The notes under the pieces: model-generated
The model's input: only the letters and a program-made list of their open reading frames with translations
What the model was told of the DNA's origin: nothing
Database searches by the model: none
Shown: one piece after another, positions 23,209-35,050 of the stretch
How positions within the stretch are numbered: the stretch's first letter is position 1
Layout of the letters: each line of letters opens with the position of its first letter
Assembly (NCBI GenBank): GCA_003952965.2
Contig: CM025849.1
Coordinates: 10,273,306-10,337,305, forward strand
From: Morella rubra
Lineage: Eukaryota > Streptophyta > Magnoliopsida > Fagales > Myricaceae
Reading direction: 5' to 3'
DNA length: 64,000 nt
Translations under genes and position numbers: made by a program

Positions 23209-26200
23209 ATGGATGCGCGTCACGCATCCCTAGGCCGACGAACGGTACAGATCTCTTAGCCATCTTCGACTACTGCATGCTCTTCTTCGCATTTCATTTT
23301 CAAGTTTTAATAATCCCGTTCCAGAGTTATTTACTGATCTATTCATATTTTTGGCAGTTGGAAGAGATTCGTCAAAAGAGAGCAGCCGAAAGGTTAAACA
23401 AAGCTTCTTCGGGAGCAGATCTAAGCGCAGCTTCCGTTAATAATGGTCTGTTTAATTCTCTCACAATCTCTCTCTCTCTCTCCTGAAGTAATTTTTTGTC
23501 TAATGAATGTATTTTTATTTGTGGTCCACAGATATTGCCGGGATGAGAAAATCAGAGAGTGCAAATCGACTCTCAGAGGTAGGAACGAAGTTCTCTATTT
23601 TCCTTTCCTCTTCCGTTGTAACGATAGCTAAATAAGATGCCTGGCCTAGTAGTTAGAAGATAGTTTGTTAGACAGGGGCCAAGCAGTTAGGAGTTAGTTT
23701 GTTAGCTGGGTTAGCAGAATGCAACAAAAGGGGAAGATCATATTGTAAGGCATTGAAGAAATTAAGCAGAAGTTGTTCAAGGAGCTTGGCTTGCTCGAAT
23801 AAGCCATTTCATTTCTTTCTTTGCAATTTGCTTAAGAAACAAACACTACAAAAAGAGAGTTCTCACAATCGATATCAGAGTACTTCGATCCTCCATGGCT
23901 GAAATTCCACATTTTAATAGTGATGATCCAGCAGGTTGGCTCTACAAAGTCAATCAATTCTTTGCAATTGATTGGACACAGCCATGTCATAAGGTTTTTG
24001 TGGCTTGTTGTTGTATGAAAGGAGCAGCACTGACTTGGTTCCGAGAAATGGAAAATTCTGGTACACTTAGGAGCTGGGATGGATTTGTTAAAGCATTCTT
24101 GATCAGGTATGGAAGTCCCCACTCTGTTGAAGAATGTGTCTGCAGTAGAATAGATGCAGCTGAAAATCATGAATGAGTTTCAAGAAACCCTTAAAAGAGG
24201 AGCGAGAGGAGCAAAAATGGATGCGAGAAAAGCAGCAGAGACAGATGCGAGATGATTTGCAGTGCATATTGATCAATTTGCAGAAACTAAAGGCTGAGAT
24301 GAATACAATAAAGAAAGAGAACGTGAGCTTTCCCTTTGACTCTAAGAAGGATCGACCAACATTTATCAAATTTGAAAAAGATTCAGAAGAAATGGTTCGA
24401 TCCTCGTATTTTTAGTGTTTTTATTATTGTAAACTGTCTCTGGTTGTTGATGAAGAAATTCAAGAACTTGGTACTGCCTTCGGTGCCCAACAAAATCTTG
24501 AAGTGTTGTATCCCTTTGGTTTCTGGGCTCTCTGGGAGTGCGCGTTCAATTAAGATGGTTGAGGATTTGAGTGAAAAACTGAAAAAGATTAAAAAATTTG
24601 AAGTAAGCAATGTTTGCGAAAGCAAAGGAATGCAAGAAAAGTTTGATTTCGTGAAGGATGGGGTTGAAGACAGTGTCCAAGAAAGCTTGTTGTCTGCTTG
24701 CACTAACAAAGAAGAGAAGGGCCTTGCCGAATCTGAAGGGGGTGTTGAGGTAGTCTCTTCTACAGAAGCAAATAACGAGGAGTTGCTAAAAGAAGTCAAA
24801 TCTGGAAGTCTCTTGGAAGTGAAAAAGAAGCAACTTTTGGAAGAGCTTGAAGTTGTGTTGATTGCTGATAATTGCCATGCGGAACAATTAGTTGATTTTG
24901 CAGAGAGATTGTAACAACTCTCTTTTTTGTGGTGTTTGTTTCTTAAGAAAATTGCAAAGAAAGAAATGAAATGACTTATTCGAGCAAGCCAAGCTCCTTG
25001 AACAACTTCTGTGTAATTTCTTCAATACCTTACAATATGAACTTTGCCCCTTTTATTATTTCTGCTAACCCAGCTAACAAACTAACTTCTAACTGTTTGG
25101 CCCATGTCTAACAAACTATCTTCCAACTACTTGGCCCAGCATCTTAGTGGAGTTGTTCTATTTTGTTTTTGGAAAATTTCAGATTTTTGCCAAGTGGTGA
25201 AGAATTTTCGCATGGAAGATTTTATTGTCCCTTGCTTTCCTTAAATGTTTCTTTGGTTGCTGAGATAATTAAGGAAAACAGAATAAAGAAAATTTGTGAT
25301 TTTATGTTTTATGTTTTATTTTTTTTATTTCCTGAAAGATAGGGCTTTGGCAACATTAGATATCTGAGTAAGAATTTATGATTGAAAGTTTAGTGCTTTT
25401 GCCAAGTTATGAACGTACTTTCAGTAGCTTTCTTTTATAGATTCAGTTTAGATAATATCTTTTTTCAACTGTTGCAGACCGATGTTAGTGGTTTGGTGTC
25501 TCAGCTACAGGACCTACATAAGAAGAATGTGGAGTTGGAGGAAGAGAACCAGACATTGGCTTCAAAGGTAAGACTATGAATTCTGTAAGAATTAGTATCT
25601 CCTTTTTCCTTTTTGGTTCGGTTTATATTGTACGGCTGGGGTTTTCGGTAATGAATTATGATCACTGATGGTATTTTTTTTTTGTTTTGTATCTTTTCCT
25701 GTTTCAGCTTCAAACAAGGGAAGCTGAGAATGACATGCTACAGAAGCGTTTGGCTGATATGGTAATAGAAAGGCCTTTGGTATTCTTTACCTTGTTTTGC
25801 AAAGAAGGATGTGTGGACTAACATTACTTATTGTCAGTTGTATTTGTTATCGGTGGACAAGCATGTTTCACATTGTTGGCAAAGGGGGGAAATTGCTAAA
25901 TTTGATGTTTCTTGGGCCACCAATTCTTTGCATTCTGTTGGTCAAGAAAGTCCTGGGAGTGATGTACAATAATAATCTCTAGGGAGAAACTCAGAACTGC
26001 AAAAGCTATGCATGGCACATCCAGATGTTCATATGTGAAAACTGTTGCTGTAGTCCTCTTCTAGGTGTTCTAAATTTTCTTTGAAAGATATACTTTTTTC
26101 TGGCTCATACTTCCGTTCTACCATCCATAGTGTTTTGTCCTGTTTCGGTTCAATTGTTTCAACCCTAGTTTTTTTTTTTTTCAATCTTAGGTAGTTGTTA

Positions 26201-29200
26201 TAAATATTATTTTCCCATAAATTGCAGGAACAAAATACTGTACCATCTCTGAGAAAAGCTCTAAAGGATGTGGCGATGGAGAAAGATGCAGCAGTTGTTG
26301 CACGGGTACAGACCATGTACACTATATGTTTCCCTTTCATATTACTTATTTATTTCCCCTCCATTCTGTACCCACAAAGTCTCATATATTAGTGTAGGAG
26401 GATTTTTCTGCCCAGCTTCGCATGCTCAAGAAACGGTTAAAGGATGCGGAGGAAGAGCAATATCGAGTATGCAATCAGTTTCTATGAAAATGAGTTCATA
26501 CAAATGTTTATTTCTTGTTCTTACTAGTTCTTGCAATAGGCCGAGGAAGATGCTGCAGCCTTGAGAGCAGAACTGAACTTGATGCAGAGACAAGCCATGA
26601 ATTCACATGGTGGAATGAGCTCTATTGGAAACACCCCAGAAATACAAATCTTAGAAAAGGAGCTAGCAAGCTTAAAATCTGAGTTACAGGTTAGGATTGT
26701 TGGTTTCGTTAAATAATTGTCATACCTTTCCTTATGAGTGTCTCATGGTGGTTCAAAATTTATAGCAAGTGTCGACATTGAGGCAGCAAGAGAAGCAACG
26801 ATTAGCTGAGGAACAGGCCAGGACTTCTGCTCTCTTATCTGAAAAGCAGGAGTTGGAAGAGAAACTGACAGCTTTATCTAGAAGGGTCTCCGGTACCTGT
26901 CATACAAATCTTACAGACTTACAGTAGGATATACAATGGTTCTTTGAATGATATTCACATCGTACATGGTATTTGTTTGTTTCATGTGGCCCTAGAGTTG
27001 CAAGATATACATAAGGTCTGTAAACTAGGAATTGTTTGTTACAAATCATCATAGTAACATCCATTGGAATCCTATCAAATCTCTAAATACAGGTTCCATG
27101 GCCTTTTGACCAAATGGCACCACAAATCTCCTGTGAACCATTTTTGAGAATAAAAGGGGAAAAAGAAATCTCACATTGCAGCCCAGGTGCCAAAAGAGGC
27201 AGGACCATTTTGAAGCCTCCTATGAAGTCCTGGGTGCTGAATGTCTCTCCGAGTGATGCCACGTGTCTAAATCCCATAAATCCGGCGCTTAGTCTTGAGA
27301 GATTGCCTAATATTCTCTTAAAAATTCCACCCTTCAGAGATGGTTGGGCCTGTAAAATACTTTTCCATGATTAGTTTTATTTTGTTGCAGGTCCTATTTT
27401 TGGACTCTAAAGGTGCTTGTTATTAGTCTGTTCAACTGATTCTATTTGTGTACTTAATTATCTCTCTCTTTACACCCACCCACCCACACATGCACATTTG
27501 TATGTTCAATGAATCTAGCATAGATGTAAGTGTCCTAGGTTCTTCGATGCTTTAAGATGTTCCTTAATTGTCAATTCCAAGCACACTACTCGAGACAATA
27601 CAATCGTTACTTGGCATGTACATAAAGCATTGGCTGTTCGAATCACTTTTTGCCATTTCTTTTCTGTTGGACCTATATGTGATGATGCCTTTCACTAGTA
27701 GTGTATTTATACCTTTCAGGATTGTGTACGAAAGGATTTTCAAGATCTGTTCTAGTTGGGTCGTGTGAAGAAATTTTCTATTGTCCATTCCTTTTTCTTT
27801 TTCCATATTTCATTGACCTGCTTGTCCAATGCAGAAGAAGTCTCGGAAAAAGAGGCTCAGAAAGGGCTTTCACTGGTAAGACAAATTCTGTGCCTGAAGA
27901 ATGTAGCCCTATACTGGATGTGTCATTTATAATGTTAGGACTGAGCTGATGTTTGGCAGCTTTAGCCTGGTGGGACACAGCATTTGAATTCTTTCTCTCT
28001 TTCTTTTCCTTGTTGTGTCTTGTTTATTGGTGGCATCTAGAATGATAGGGGGCAATCAGTTTTTGAGGTTCATGTTCTGTTCTGATTTTTATTGCTTGCT
28101 TTTATTTTCAAACTGCAGGAAGACAAAGAAAAACTTGAGAAGCAGCTACATGATTTAGCTATTGTAGTTGAGAGATTGGAAAGTAGTAGACAGAAGCTTC
28201 TGATGGAGGTTAGTATGAGTCATTTCTATTATCCTTCATTAAAATGTTCACTCCATCTAATGGTCAAGATGCTTTATGTTTTTGGCAGATTGATTCCCAA
28301 TCTTCAGAAATAGAGCGGCTTTTTGAGGAAAATTCTAATCTCTCAAGTTCTTATCAAGAGGCAATGAGCATAGCAATGCGCTGGGAGAATCAGGTACTAT
28401 CCAAAGAGCATGGTATTTTGTCCTTTTATCTACAAATGCAGCAGTTCATCAGTTTTTTCCATAGATCAGACTGAATAGTTAGTAATTAGAGTATATGTTG
28501 CACTGGCTCTTTGTGCTTTGCTAGTAAGTGAGGCTTCTCTATGTAATGCATGCAAAATGTATAAGAAGACCTGTGGATGCTTCTAACTATGATCCTGTGC
28601 ACTTGCCATTATTCTTCTTAATGAGCTTCTCCTGTTTATCCTGTAAATATGTCTAAAGCAGGGGACAATTCCATCCAAAAAGAAAAAGAAAAAGAAAAAA
28701 GTCAATAACAGGAATAATATGTAATGATCTGTTTTTTGCTTGATCTTTTCTAAAGAAGAATTGGGAAAGGGGTGGGGGTGGAGAGAGGGAATGAGTGGGG
28801 GACTCATCAGTGGAAGTGTAGGAAGGTTTGATATCTCTCTAGAGAACAAATTTCAGGTATTTACCAAGGAAAAAAAAAAAAAATTTCAGGTATGGGAATC
28901 TTGGCTGTAAATGCGTATGAGAATTTTCTTCTTCGGACAAGAAGTTCATTATTATTGATATTAATGTGTGTTTCAGACCATAACTTCTATGGATAAAAAT
29001 GCGTTTGAGTACCAGCCTATTTCTTGGTCATCTTTACACACAGTTTGCCCTTGGACATTTCCTAAATCTTATGGGTATATACTCTGGGGTGGAGAAAAAT
29101 GAACACTTTATGTCGATTAATGAGCATTAATTAAAGTTGCTTTTTTATTTTTGTTCTAAGCTTTTGCTTTGCCAGAGTAGGGTTGCGGTAATGTCTCCTC

Positions 29201-30539
29201 ATGCCCATGATTGTTTTTTTTGGTGCGATGAAATTTTGGGTGGAGATCTCAACTAAGAGAGATGCTATAGATTAGGAATAATCCTGAGAACAAAACAACG
29301 TACAGACGTAGAGAAGAATGAAAGAATTTGTGATAGTATATCTTTGAACACAATTGTACATACGGATGCCAAAAAGTTAATTTGGATAATTTTGCACCGA
29401 AGAAATGTTATCTATGAAGGTTTTGAGGGGACTGCAACCTATCTGGTGGCCTTTTAGAGTCTGTCTGCAGAATCAATCCGTATTTTGATCCTCAAAGTTG
29501 AACAATGTTTCTACCTCCTGCTCTTATTCCATTGGGTGCTGAATACATCTCATGGTCCTTCGGTTTTGTGGTAATAGGTCAGCCACTGAGCTCATATGTT
29601 TACACCTTTGATAAACGCAACTAGTTTTAATGTTGTTCTGATGATGCGTTGGTTGTATTTGTTTGCTTAATCCTTCTGAGAATAGACACAATTTCTGTTT
29701 GTTAATTCTGATATTATTGGTTCTTTCAAGAAACTAGAACCTGCCTGACACATGACTTTGCAGGTGAAAGACTGTCTCAAACAAAATGAAGAGCTCCGGG
29801 AAAGTCTAGATAAGTTGAGAACAGAACAGGCTAGGGGCTTGCCTGAATCCTATAAAGAGGGGGTGGACGAGACTGGTTCATCAGCATTTACTGCTGAAGT
29901 TCTCTCCCTCAAGGTTAGTGGTTGATGTCTAATTCCTGTTAGATGGATATGAATTGAGTTGGTGCTAGTCCAATGTTAAGCTAGTTTTAAAACTTAATCA
30001 AGTGGAATAGTGGATGACTTTATAAATGAGTCTTTTTCAATATTTTTTCTGCCTCTCTGTGTTATTTCATATGGAGCGGAATGACTAGACATCATCATCT
30101 TGAAAGCTTACAAGTGGAATAGTTGATATCTTCATCAATAAAATTTCCATAAAGTCCTTGAATGCCTCTGTGGATTTTATACTGGGCTCTTCTGTGATTA
30201 TACTGTCAATAGACAATAAATTTGCTAATCCATTTGGCTTTTGTGAACTATAGGGCCAACTTGCAAAAGAACAGAGCAAAGCAGAAGCACTGTCAGCGGA
30301 GGTTATGCAGCTCTCGGCACGACTTCAACAAGTCACGCAAGCATATAATGGTCTTATAGGCCTGTAAGATTTCTCTCTCTCTCTCTCTCTCTCTTCATCG
30401 ATTCATCAGGTTGGAATCAAATGAAGCTCAGTTATTGATTTCTTCTAAACGCAAAAAATGCAGCTACAAACCTGTGCTGCGGGACATTGAAAGCAGTCTC
30501 ATCAAAATGAAGCAAGATGGGTCTCTGACCGTGCCGTGA
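23209..30539 (+). CDS. Long coiled-coil protein of unknown function, 15 exons
   Basis: Exons are 23209-23244, 23358-23445, 23532-23578, 25478-25567, 25708-25761, 26228-26305, 26398-26466, 26540-26689, 26766-26892, 27835-27875, 28119-28208, 28289-28393, 29764-29913, 30254-30363 and 30464-30539. The sum is 1,311 nt, or 436 residues, all with GT-AG introns and one continuous frame, which strongly supports the model. The N-terminus is basic ([21 protein letters not shown]). From about residue 60 to 410 the protein is almost wholly heptad-rich Glu/Lys/Leu/Gln coiled coil. The C-terminus ([20 protein letters not shown]) looks like a conserved end motif. No catalytic domain or membrane segment is visible. 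It could be a tethering, cytoskeletal or nuclear-periphery coiled-coil protein, but I cannot name it. Intron 3 hosts a retroelement. Confidence 0.88.
23895..24176 (+). pseudogene. Retrotransposon Gag-like N-terminal fragment
   Basis: The frame begins [20 protein letters not shown] and continues with [11 protein letters not shown] and a [13 protein letters not shown] stretch. This is the usual start of a plant Ty3-type Gag domain. It stops after 93 residues, is followed by Lys/Glu-rich frames up to 24914, and has no zinc knuckle, protease or reverse transcriptase behind it. It is a non-autonomous remnant. Confidence 0.7.
24173..24914 (+). pseudogene. Lys/Glu-rich frames of the intron 3 retroelement interior
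   Basis: Two overlapping frames (24173-24415 and 24336-24914) follow the Gag fragment. They encode charged, partly coiled-coil-like sequence, including [19 protein letters not shown] and a C-terminus [11 protein letters not shown] just before the right LTR. They may be the decayed remainder of the element's polyprotein or captured coding sequence. I do not recognise the family. Confidence 0.4.
30365..30392. repeat. (TC)n microsatellite in intron 14
   Basis: About ten to twelve TC units follow the exon 14 donor immediately (CT|GTAAGATT then TCTCTC). Confidence 0.8.
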
Positions 30540-30977
30540 ATGCAGAGATAACTTTTGTTGTGAAACTTTGGATGAGCTCGTCAAACAAGAACATTCAAGA
30601 GAGCGCTTTTGTGGTGAAATTTTGCATGAGCTTCTCAAACAATAACGTTCATGTGTGAAGGGTTTTGAATTTCTTGGCTTTTCGGAGGGGTCTCACAATG
30701 AGACAATTTTGTATTGCAATGCCCCATTTAAGTAAATGTAAAACAACTCAGAGTAGAAAGAAACCACACTTGACCTGAAAATTAAACTTTTAATGATTCG
30801 AAAGAACTTGAGATTTTGTTACCTACTGAAAAGGAAAGTCGGATATTTGGCTGCATCAGGATTATGAACTCAAGACTGAATGTTGGATGATGCTTTGATT
30901 GATGGGACAAAGTTCGAAGAATTATCATAGTCGTTCCTAAAAGTAGTACAAATAATAAAATTGTTCGGGCAAGAAGC

Positions 30978-31560
30978 TTGAAAAAGGTGAATTATCTTGT
31001 TGCGGTACATGGAAATCAAGTTTATGCATATTGTCAAGAATCATCTGTTGATATTGGATTATCTACCAAATCCCAGAGAAATGATACTTTTTTTGGTAGA
31101 TCAATGGCAACCATCTTTTGGAGGCGACTTTTGGAGCACATGCACATGTTGGTCATCTTTTAGAAGTGCCGGATCTATCTTGCGGTAGCTGGTTGGCAGC
31201 GATGGTTCTTTGTTTTTTCCTCCCTTTTGGTTGTGCTGGTATGGACGAGTACGATGCTTGGTCATCCTCTCTACCGGCGATCAACTCCTTCGTTAATGGC
31301 AGAGTTTGCTTTGGGTCTTTGAACCCGTTTTGAAACTGTAGGCTTTTTGGCTTATCTGTATGAGGTTTTTTTTATAGTCATTTGGATTCAGGGCTTTAAG
31401 GTAAATAAATGTATGACCCTTCGGGCCCTTAATATTGTTGTCATGAAATTTATTCCCCTATTCTTTGTAACTGGCCTTGGAGGCTCATTTTTATTCAGCA
31501 CTTATGTAATTCTTCTAGTAAAATGAAATTTCACGTTTGCTTAGAAAAAGAGAGAGAGAG
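30978..31560 (+). repeat. Possible LINE 3'-end relic
   Basis: Short broken frames are followed by an AT-rich tail that ends TTTGCTTAGAAAAA and then a GA tract at 31549-31566. The same TTTGCTTAGAAAAA occurs at the end of the clearer LINE tail near 61585. I cannot recognise a domain in the frames themselves, so the assignment rests on that shared terminal word. Confidence 0.3.
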
Positions 31561-31594
31561 AGAGAAATATAATGGATTAATCTATCCAAATAGA

Positions 31595-31692
31595 TTGGCC
31601 TCTTATAGCTCAGGTGGTAAAAGGGTGGCTGGATAGGTGTGGGAAGAGGGTAGACCTGTACTGCAACTTTTACCATTCAACATAAACAAAAA
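31595..31692 (+). repeat. Possible tRNA-derived SINE
   Basis: TAGCTCAGGTGGTAAAAG resembles a Pol III A box. A degenerate B-box-like GGGTAGACCTG lies about 40 bases later, and an A-rich tail follows. The length fits a short plant SINE. No target-site duplication was confirmed. Confidence 0.3.
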
Positions 31693-32559
31693 AATGAAAT
31701 TTGAATTGGTACAAATACAAATGTTGGGAGAAGGGGATCAGGATCCTCTGTAATTTCTAATCCGAATTATATAATGCAATTAAAAGTGAGACATACACAT
31801 ATAGATCTTACCCATTTTATATTGTCTATATGAAGTTTCGGCAACATAAGCTCTATAATGAGGTTCACTTGTTGTGTCTGTCTATTTTCGAACTGTGGAA
31901 TAGAAAATGCAAAAGTTCATGTGAACGTTAGAGGGGTGGAAAAAGAAAAAGAGAGAAAGAAAAAAGACTCAATCATGTTAGACAATGACTCGTTGTATTT
32001 GCCACCAGCCTGTCTAATTAGCATTGAAATCATGTGCATCTGCATTGATGGCACAACCTGTCAGTTCTCTATAGGTGGCATCCATTGAAATATACACCCT
32101 AATCCTACTTTAGTTAAGTGATTAAACAGAAAACCCTCTTCGGATTTGTAACTTTTTTAAGGAATCTCTAGCTTTACTAGTATTATTGGTGAAGCTTTAT
32201 AGCACAGCATTTAGGCTTAACCTTTGTAAATTACTTTAGTCGACTCATCTTAGGTTGAGTTAAAAATTTAAAATCTTAAAAGAAGATTGTCAAAAACATG
32301 TCTTCTTGAGTAGCTGGCTGCCCGTGTAGCCGTTGCTTCCAATAGAAAGAAAAGACGATCGAGCCAAAAAGAAAAAGTTTCTCTCGAGTAATTCTTTATT
32401 TTCAAACAGATTCCTTGGTTTATGCCAACAATACTTATTAACCAAGCAATCATTCTAATAATTAAAGGTTTTTGGAACCTTTTAAAGGTGCTTCTTATAG
32501 GACAGAGACATGGGAAAAGAAGCATGAATTGAGTTTTGTACTGCTGACAAAATACAGTC

Positions 32560-32868
32560 ATGAAGAGCAAAACCATCTGTTTCTGCATCCCTGGCCGCAA
32601 GCACAAAGAAAGCAACCATGGAGACTCGGATGATCATTCTGCCCAGCAAAAACCTTCCCACGAAAAACCTCGGAAAGGTGGCAAAAGCCGGGGACATGCT
32701 TCTACTGCTCCCGGCGATCATGTTGCAGACAACCATGGAGGAGCCAATACTGCTGGGCCTGATGCTGGCATGGCCGTTGCTATGATCAGCGCGGCCCATA
32801 TGTCCAACACAGCCAGCACTGATGCTTCTGGTGATGGTAGTGGTCATGGCGGTGGTGGTGATGGTTGA
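32560..32868 (+). CDS. Small His/Gly/Ala-rich hypothetical protein
   Basis: This open frame of 102 residues begins MKSKTICFCIPGRKHKE and ends SGDGSGHGGGGDG with stop TGA. It is hydrophilic, with charged Lys/His/Asp clusters up to about residue 60, an Ala/Met-rich stretch AGMAVAMISAAHMS in the middle, and a Gly-rich tail. GC content is clearly higher than in its surroundings, which favours real coding. There is no signal peptide or known domain. I do not recognise a family. A frame on the opposite strand (32482-32988) overlaps it but looks like a shadow. Confidence 0.5.
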   Translation: MKSKTICFCIPGRKHKESNHGDSDDHSAQQKPSHEKPRKGGKSRGHASTAPGDHVADNHGGANTAGPDAGMAVAMISAAHMSNTASTDASGDGSGHGGGGDG

Positions 32869-33444
32869 TGCTGCTGAAAGCTGGCAGTAGCTTTCTCGAA
32901 CATGAATGTTAATAATGTTTGTTGGTTCTGAAAGGAGGGGATTGGATTGAGACGTTTCTATTACTTTTACTCTTTTTTTTTTTTTCATTTTCTGTTGCCC
33001 TTTTTTTTTGGCATTTTGATTGGCAAGACAGAAAGAGTGTACTATGTGCTGGATTCTCTAAGCTGGTGAGGATCCTTGATTTTGTTTGATGTGTGGAAGG
33101 TTGTGCAATAAGAGAGGATGTCAATCTGGTTTCTGTAAGCTTTTTGAGTTGTGAAATTAATTCTTTTTCAGCATTACAATTTACTTTCCTGGAAGTGTTT
33201 TCTTTCATATAATCCTATGGTTCTTTCTTTCTTCTTGGTGAAGGTATCCTTCCTTGCGTCCTAGATTTACTTTATTCTCGGAGGTTGTACTCCACATCCC
33301 CATGTTTCTCAGGTTTCATTGACGGTATGTATCAGAATATAATTTTTTTTTTCTTACCAAATCTGGAGGAAGAGATTAAAAGACATCTGCACATTTTAGA
33401 AGGCCAAAAAGTGGATGAATACAAGTTAAGTTATACTTACTTTG

Positions 33445-33712
33445 AGGGATAAATAGATTTTTCACCCATCAATTTGTAGGAGTTCAACAAATTGCACTTT
33501 ATAACTATCACTTTTTGACATTTTGCACTCTCTATCAAATTTTAGACTAAAATAACGATAATGTCTTTAACTCATTTTACATATATTGAAAAAATTATTG
33601 TCAATTTATTAAATTCTCAGGAATGTTATTGTTAGATAAATGGTGCAAAGTGTTTAGGGTACAATGTGTCAAAGACCCAATAGTTAATGGGTGAAAAATG
33701 TATTTATCCCTT
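33445..33712. mobile_element. MITE with ~28-bp terminal inverted repeats
   Basis: The left end AGGGATAAATAGATTTTTCA matches the reverse complement of the right end, AAGGGATAAATACATTTTTC, and the match continues through CACCCAT. The total is about 268 bp and the interior is AT-rich and non-coding. I found no convincing target-site duplication. It lies between the small-protein gene and eIF3g. Confidence 0.6.
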
Positions 33713-33939
33713 CGTATTAATACCTAATGTTTTATTCATGATCTTTCTCCTTATTCACATTTTTTGGCCGGTGCTGACTCATTGTCTCTGATTTCGGACA
33801 CCTGTCCAGAAGTTAGTGGTTTGTGGGTCCTAAATACAAGAGCCTACTGATGTTGTTCCCTTGCCAAACTTTTGTTATAAGAAAACTAACACATTGAATA
33901 ATGTGCAACGATTGCCAACTGGCAAGATCGATCACATTC

Positions 33940-34270
33940 TTTTATGAGTTACATTGCATCAATTAACTATTAATTTCAGATACTTTACACTCTTCGTTAA
34001 CATTTTCTTTCAGTTTGGACCAAAATTTATTTTTTGGCCTAAAAAATTACAAGTTTAACATAAAGGGTCACTATCAAAACAAAAAAAAAAATTACTGGGA
34101 TAAATTGTCATTTTGCATACTAAAAAATTATTTTTCTTTCAAAATAACCAAAAATTGTAACAAAGGAGCTCAAAGTGTTTGAAATCAATAGTAGTTGGTA
34201 CAATGTGACAAAAATAATATATTGGGTGTAAAGTGTCAAGACCTCTATAATTGGAGGATATAACTAGTCG
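33940..34270. repeat. Second AT-rich MITE-like repeat
   Basis: This segment carries words shared with the preceding MITE, such as TTTACACTC and GGGTGTAAAGTGTCAA, and its two halves are loosely inverted. Ends are unclear. Confidence 0.35.
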
Positions 34271-34749
34271 AGAATATTAAAGAATGTAAAAGTTATGAAA
34301 GAATATTGGAGAGCTTTGTTTTTTATGACATAATTTTTTTTAGCTTTTTGTATTTTTTTTGTCAATAACAAAATTAATGAGTATGAAATAAAATTTTGTT
34401 GAGAATTGAAAATAATTTTAGAAAAAAAAATTAGGTGTGCGAGTTACTTTTTATAATAAATGAGACCAAGGAGTCAAGGACGAAGTCAAGGGTGGAGGCC
34501 ATAGCAGAGTTTTTTTTTTCTTTTAGGCCAAAAAAGTCATTTTTTAGAAATCTTTTTATAATTTTTTGTCAGTTTGGACCTCTAAATTGCAATTAACTGA
34601 AGTTGGCCTATCAAATCTGTAATCCTAGCTTAATACTGAGTGAGCAGTAACCTTGATTACTTATAGCCAAAAAAAAAAAAAAAAAGGTTAGAGGTAAACG
34701 AAAAAAAAAAAGAAGAAGAAGAAAAAGGGAAATAATTACCCGAGCGGTT

Positions 34750-34976
34750 TGGGCCTAATTAAGCGAAAGCCATCTATATTGAGCCCAATTCTATCAGGCC
34801 CCCATATTATAACGAACCCAGTTCGAATTATCACCAGGAGGCCCAAGACCCGGAACAAAAATGGAAACGTCAACTTATCTAGTGCGGCAGGGACCACTTG
34901 TTTGATCAATAACAATCACTATAATTCCGCCACGTCTCATCTCCCGTCAATTCCCATCACTCTTAGAAAAACCCTA
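34750..34976 (+). promoter_or_regulatory. eIF3g promoter: three Site II motifs and a telo-box
   Basis: TGGGCC at 34750-34755, TGGGCT on the minus strand at 34782-34787, TGGGCC on the minus strand at 34840-34845, and a telo-box AAACCCTA at 34969-34976 lie within 300 bp of the eIF3g start. Site II plus telo-box is the known promoter signature of plant genes for ribosomal proteins and translation factors, bound by TCP-type factors and by telo-box-binding proteins. Confidence 0.7.
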
Positions 34977-35050
34977 GCTCCTGTTCGCGAATCTCAACCT
35001 CCTCACCCCCCTCTTCTTCTCTATCTCTCACCTTTCGGGAAATCAACGCG

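Larger units (their letters stand above)
23639..25141. mobile_element. Retroelement with LTRs in inverted orientation, inside intron 3 of the coiled-coil gene
   Basis: A 229-bp LTR-like sequence at 23639-23867 (TG...CA) reappears as an inverted copy of 232 bp at 24910-25141. They are similar along their whole length, for example GGAGCTTGGCTTGCTCGAAT on the left and its reverse complement on the right. A sequence like a tRNA-Met primer site, ATATCAGAGT, follows the left LTR at 23873-23882. Inside are a Ty3-like Gag fragment and Lys/Glu-rich frames. The flanks are TAAGA on the left and TCTTA on the right, reverse complements rather than the direct repeat expected. Normal LTR elements have direct LTRs, so this is a rearranged or composite element. 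Confidence 0.8.

Noticed and set aside
24383..24799. 138-residue minus-strand frame inside the intron 3 element
   Set aside because: It is the antisense of the Lys/Glu-rich plus-strand frames. A Ser/Thr/Leu-rich translation is the expected shadow.
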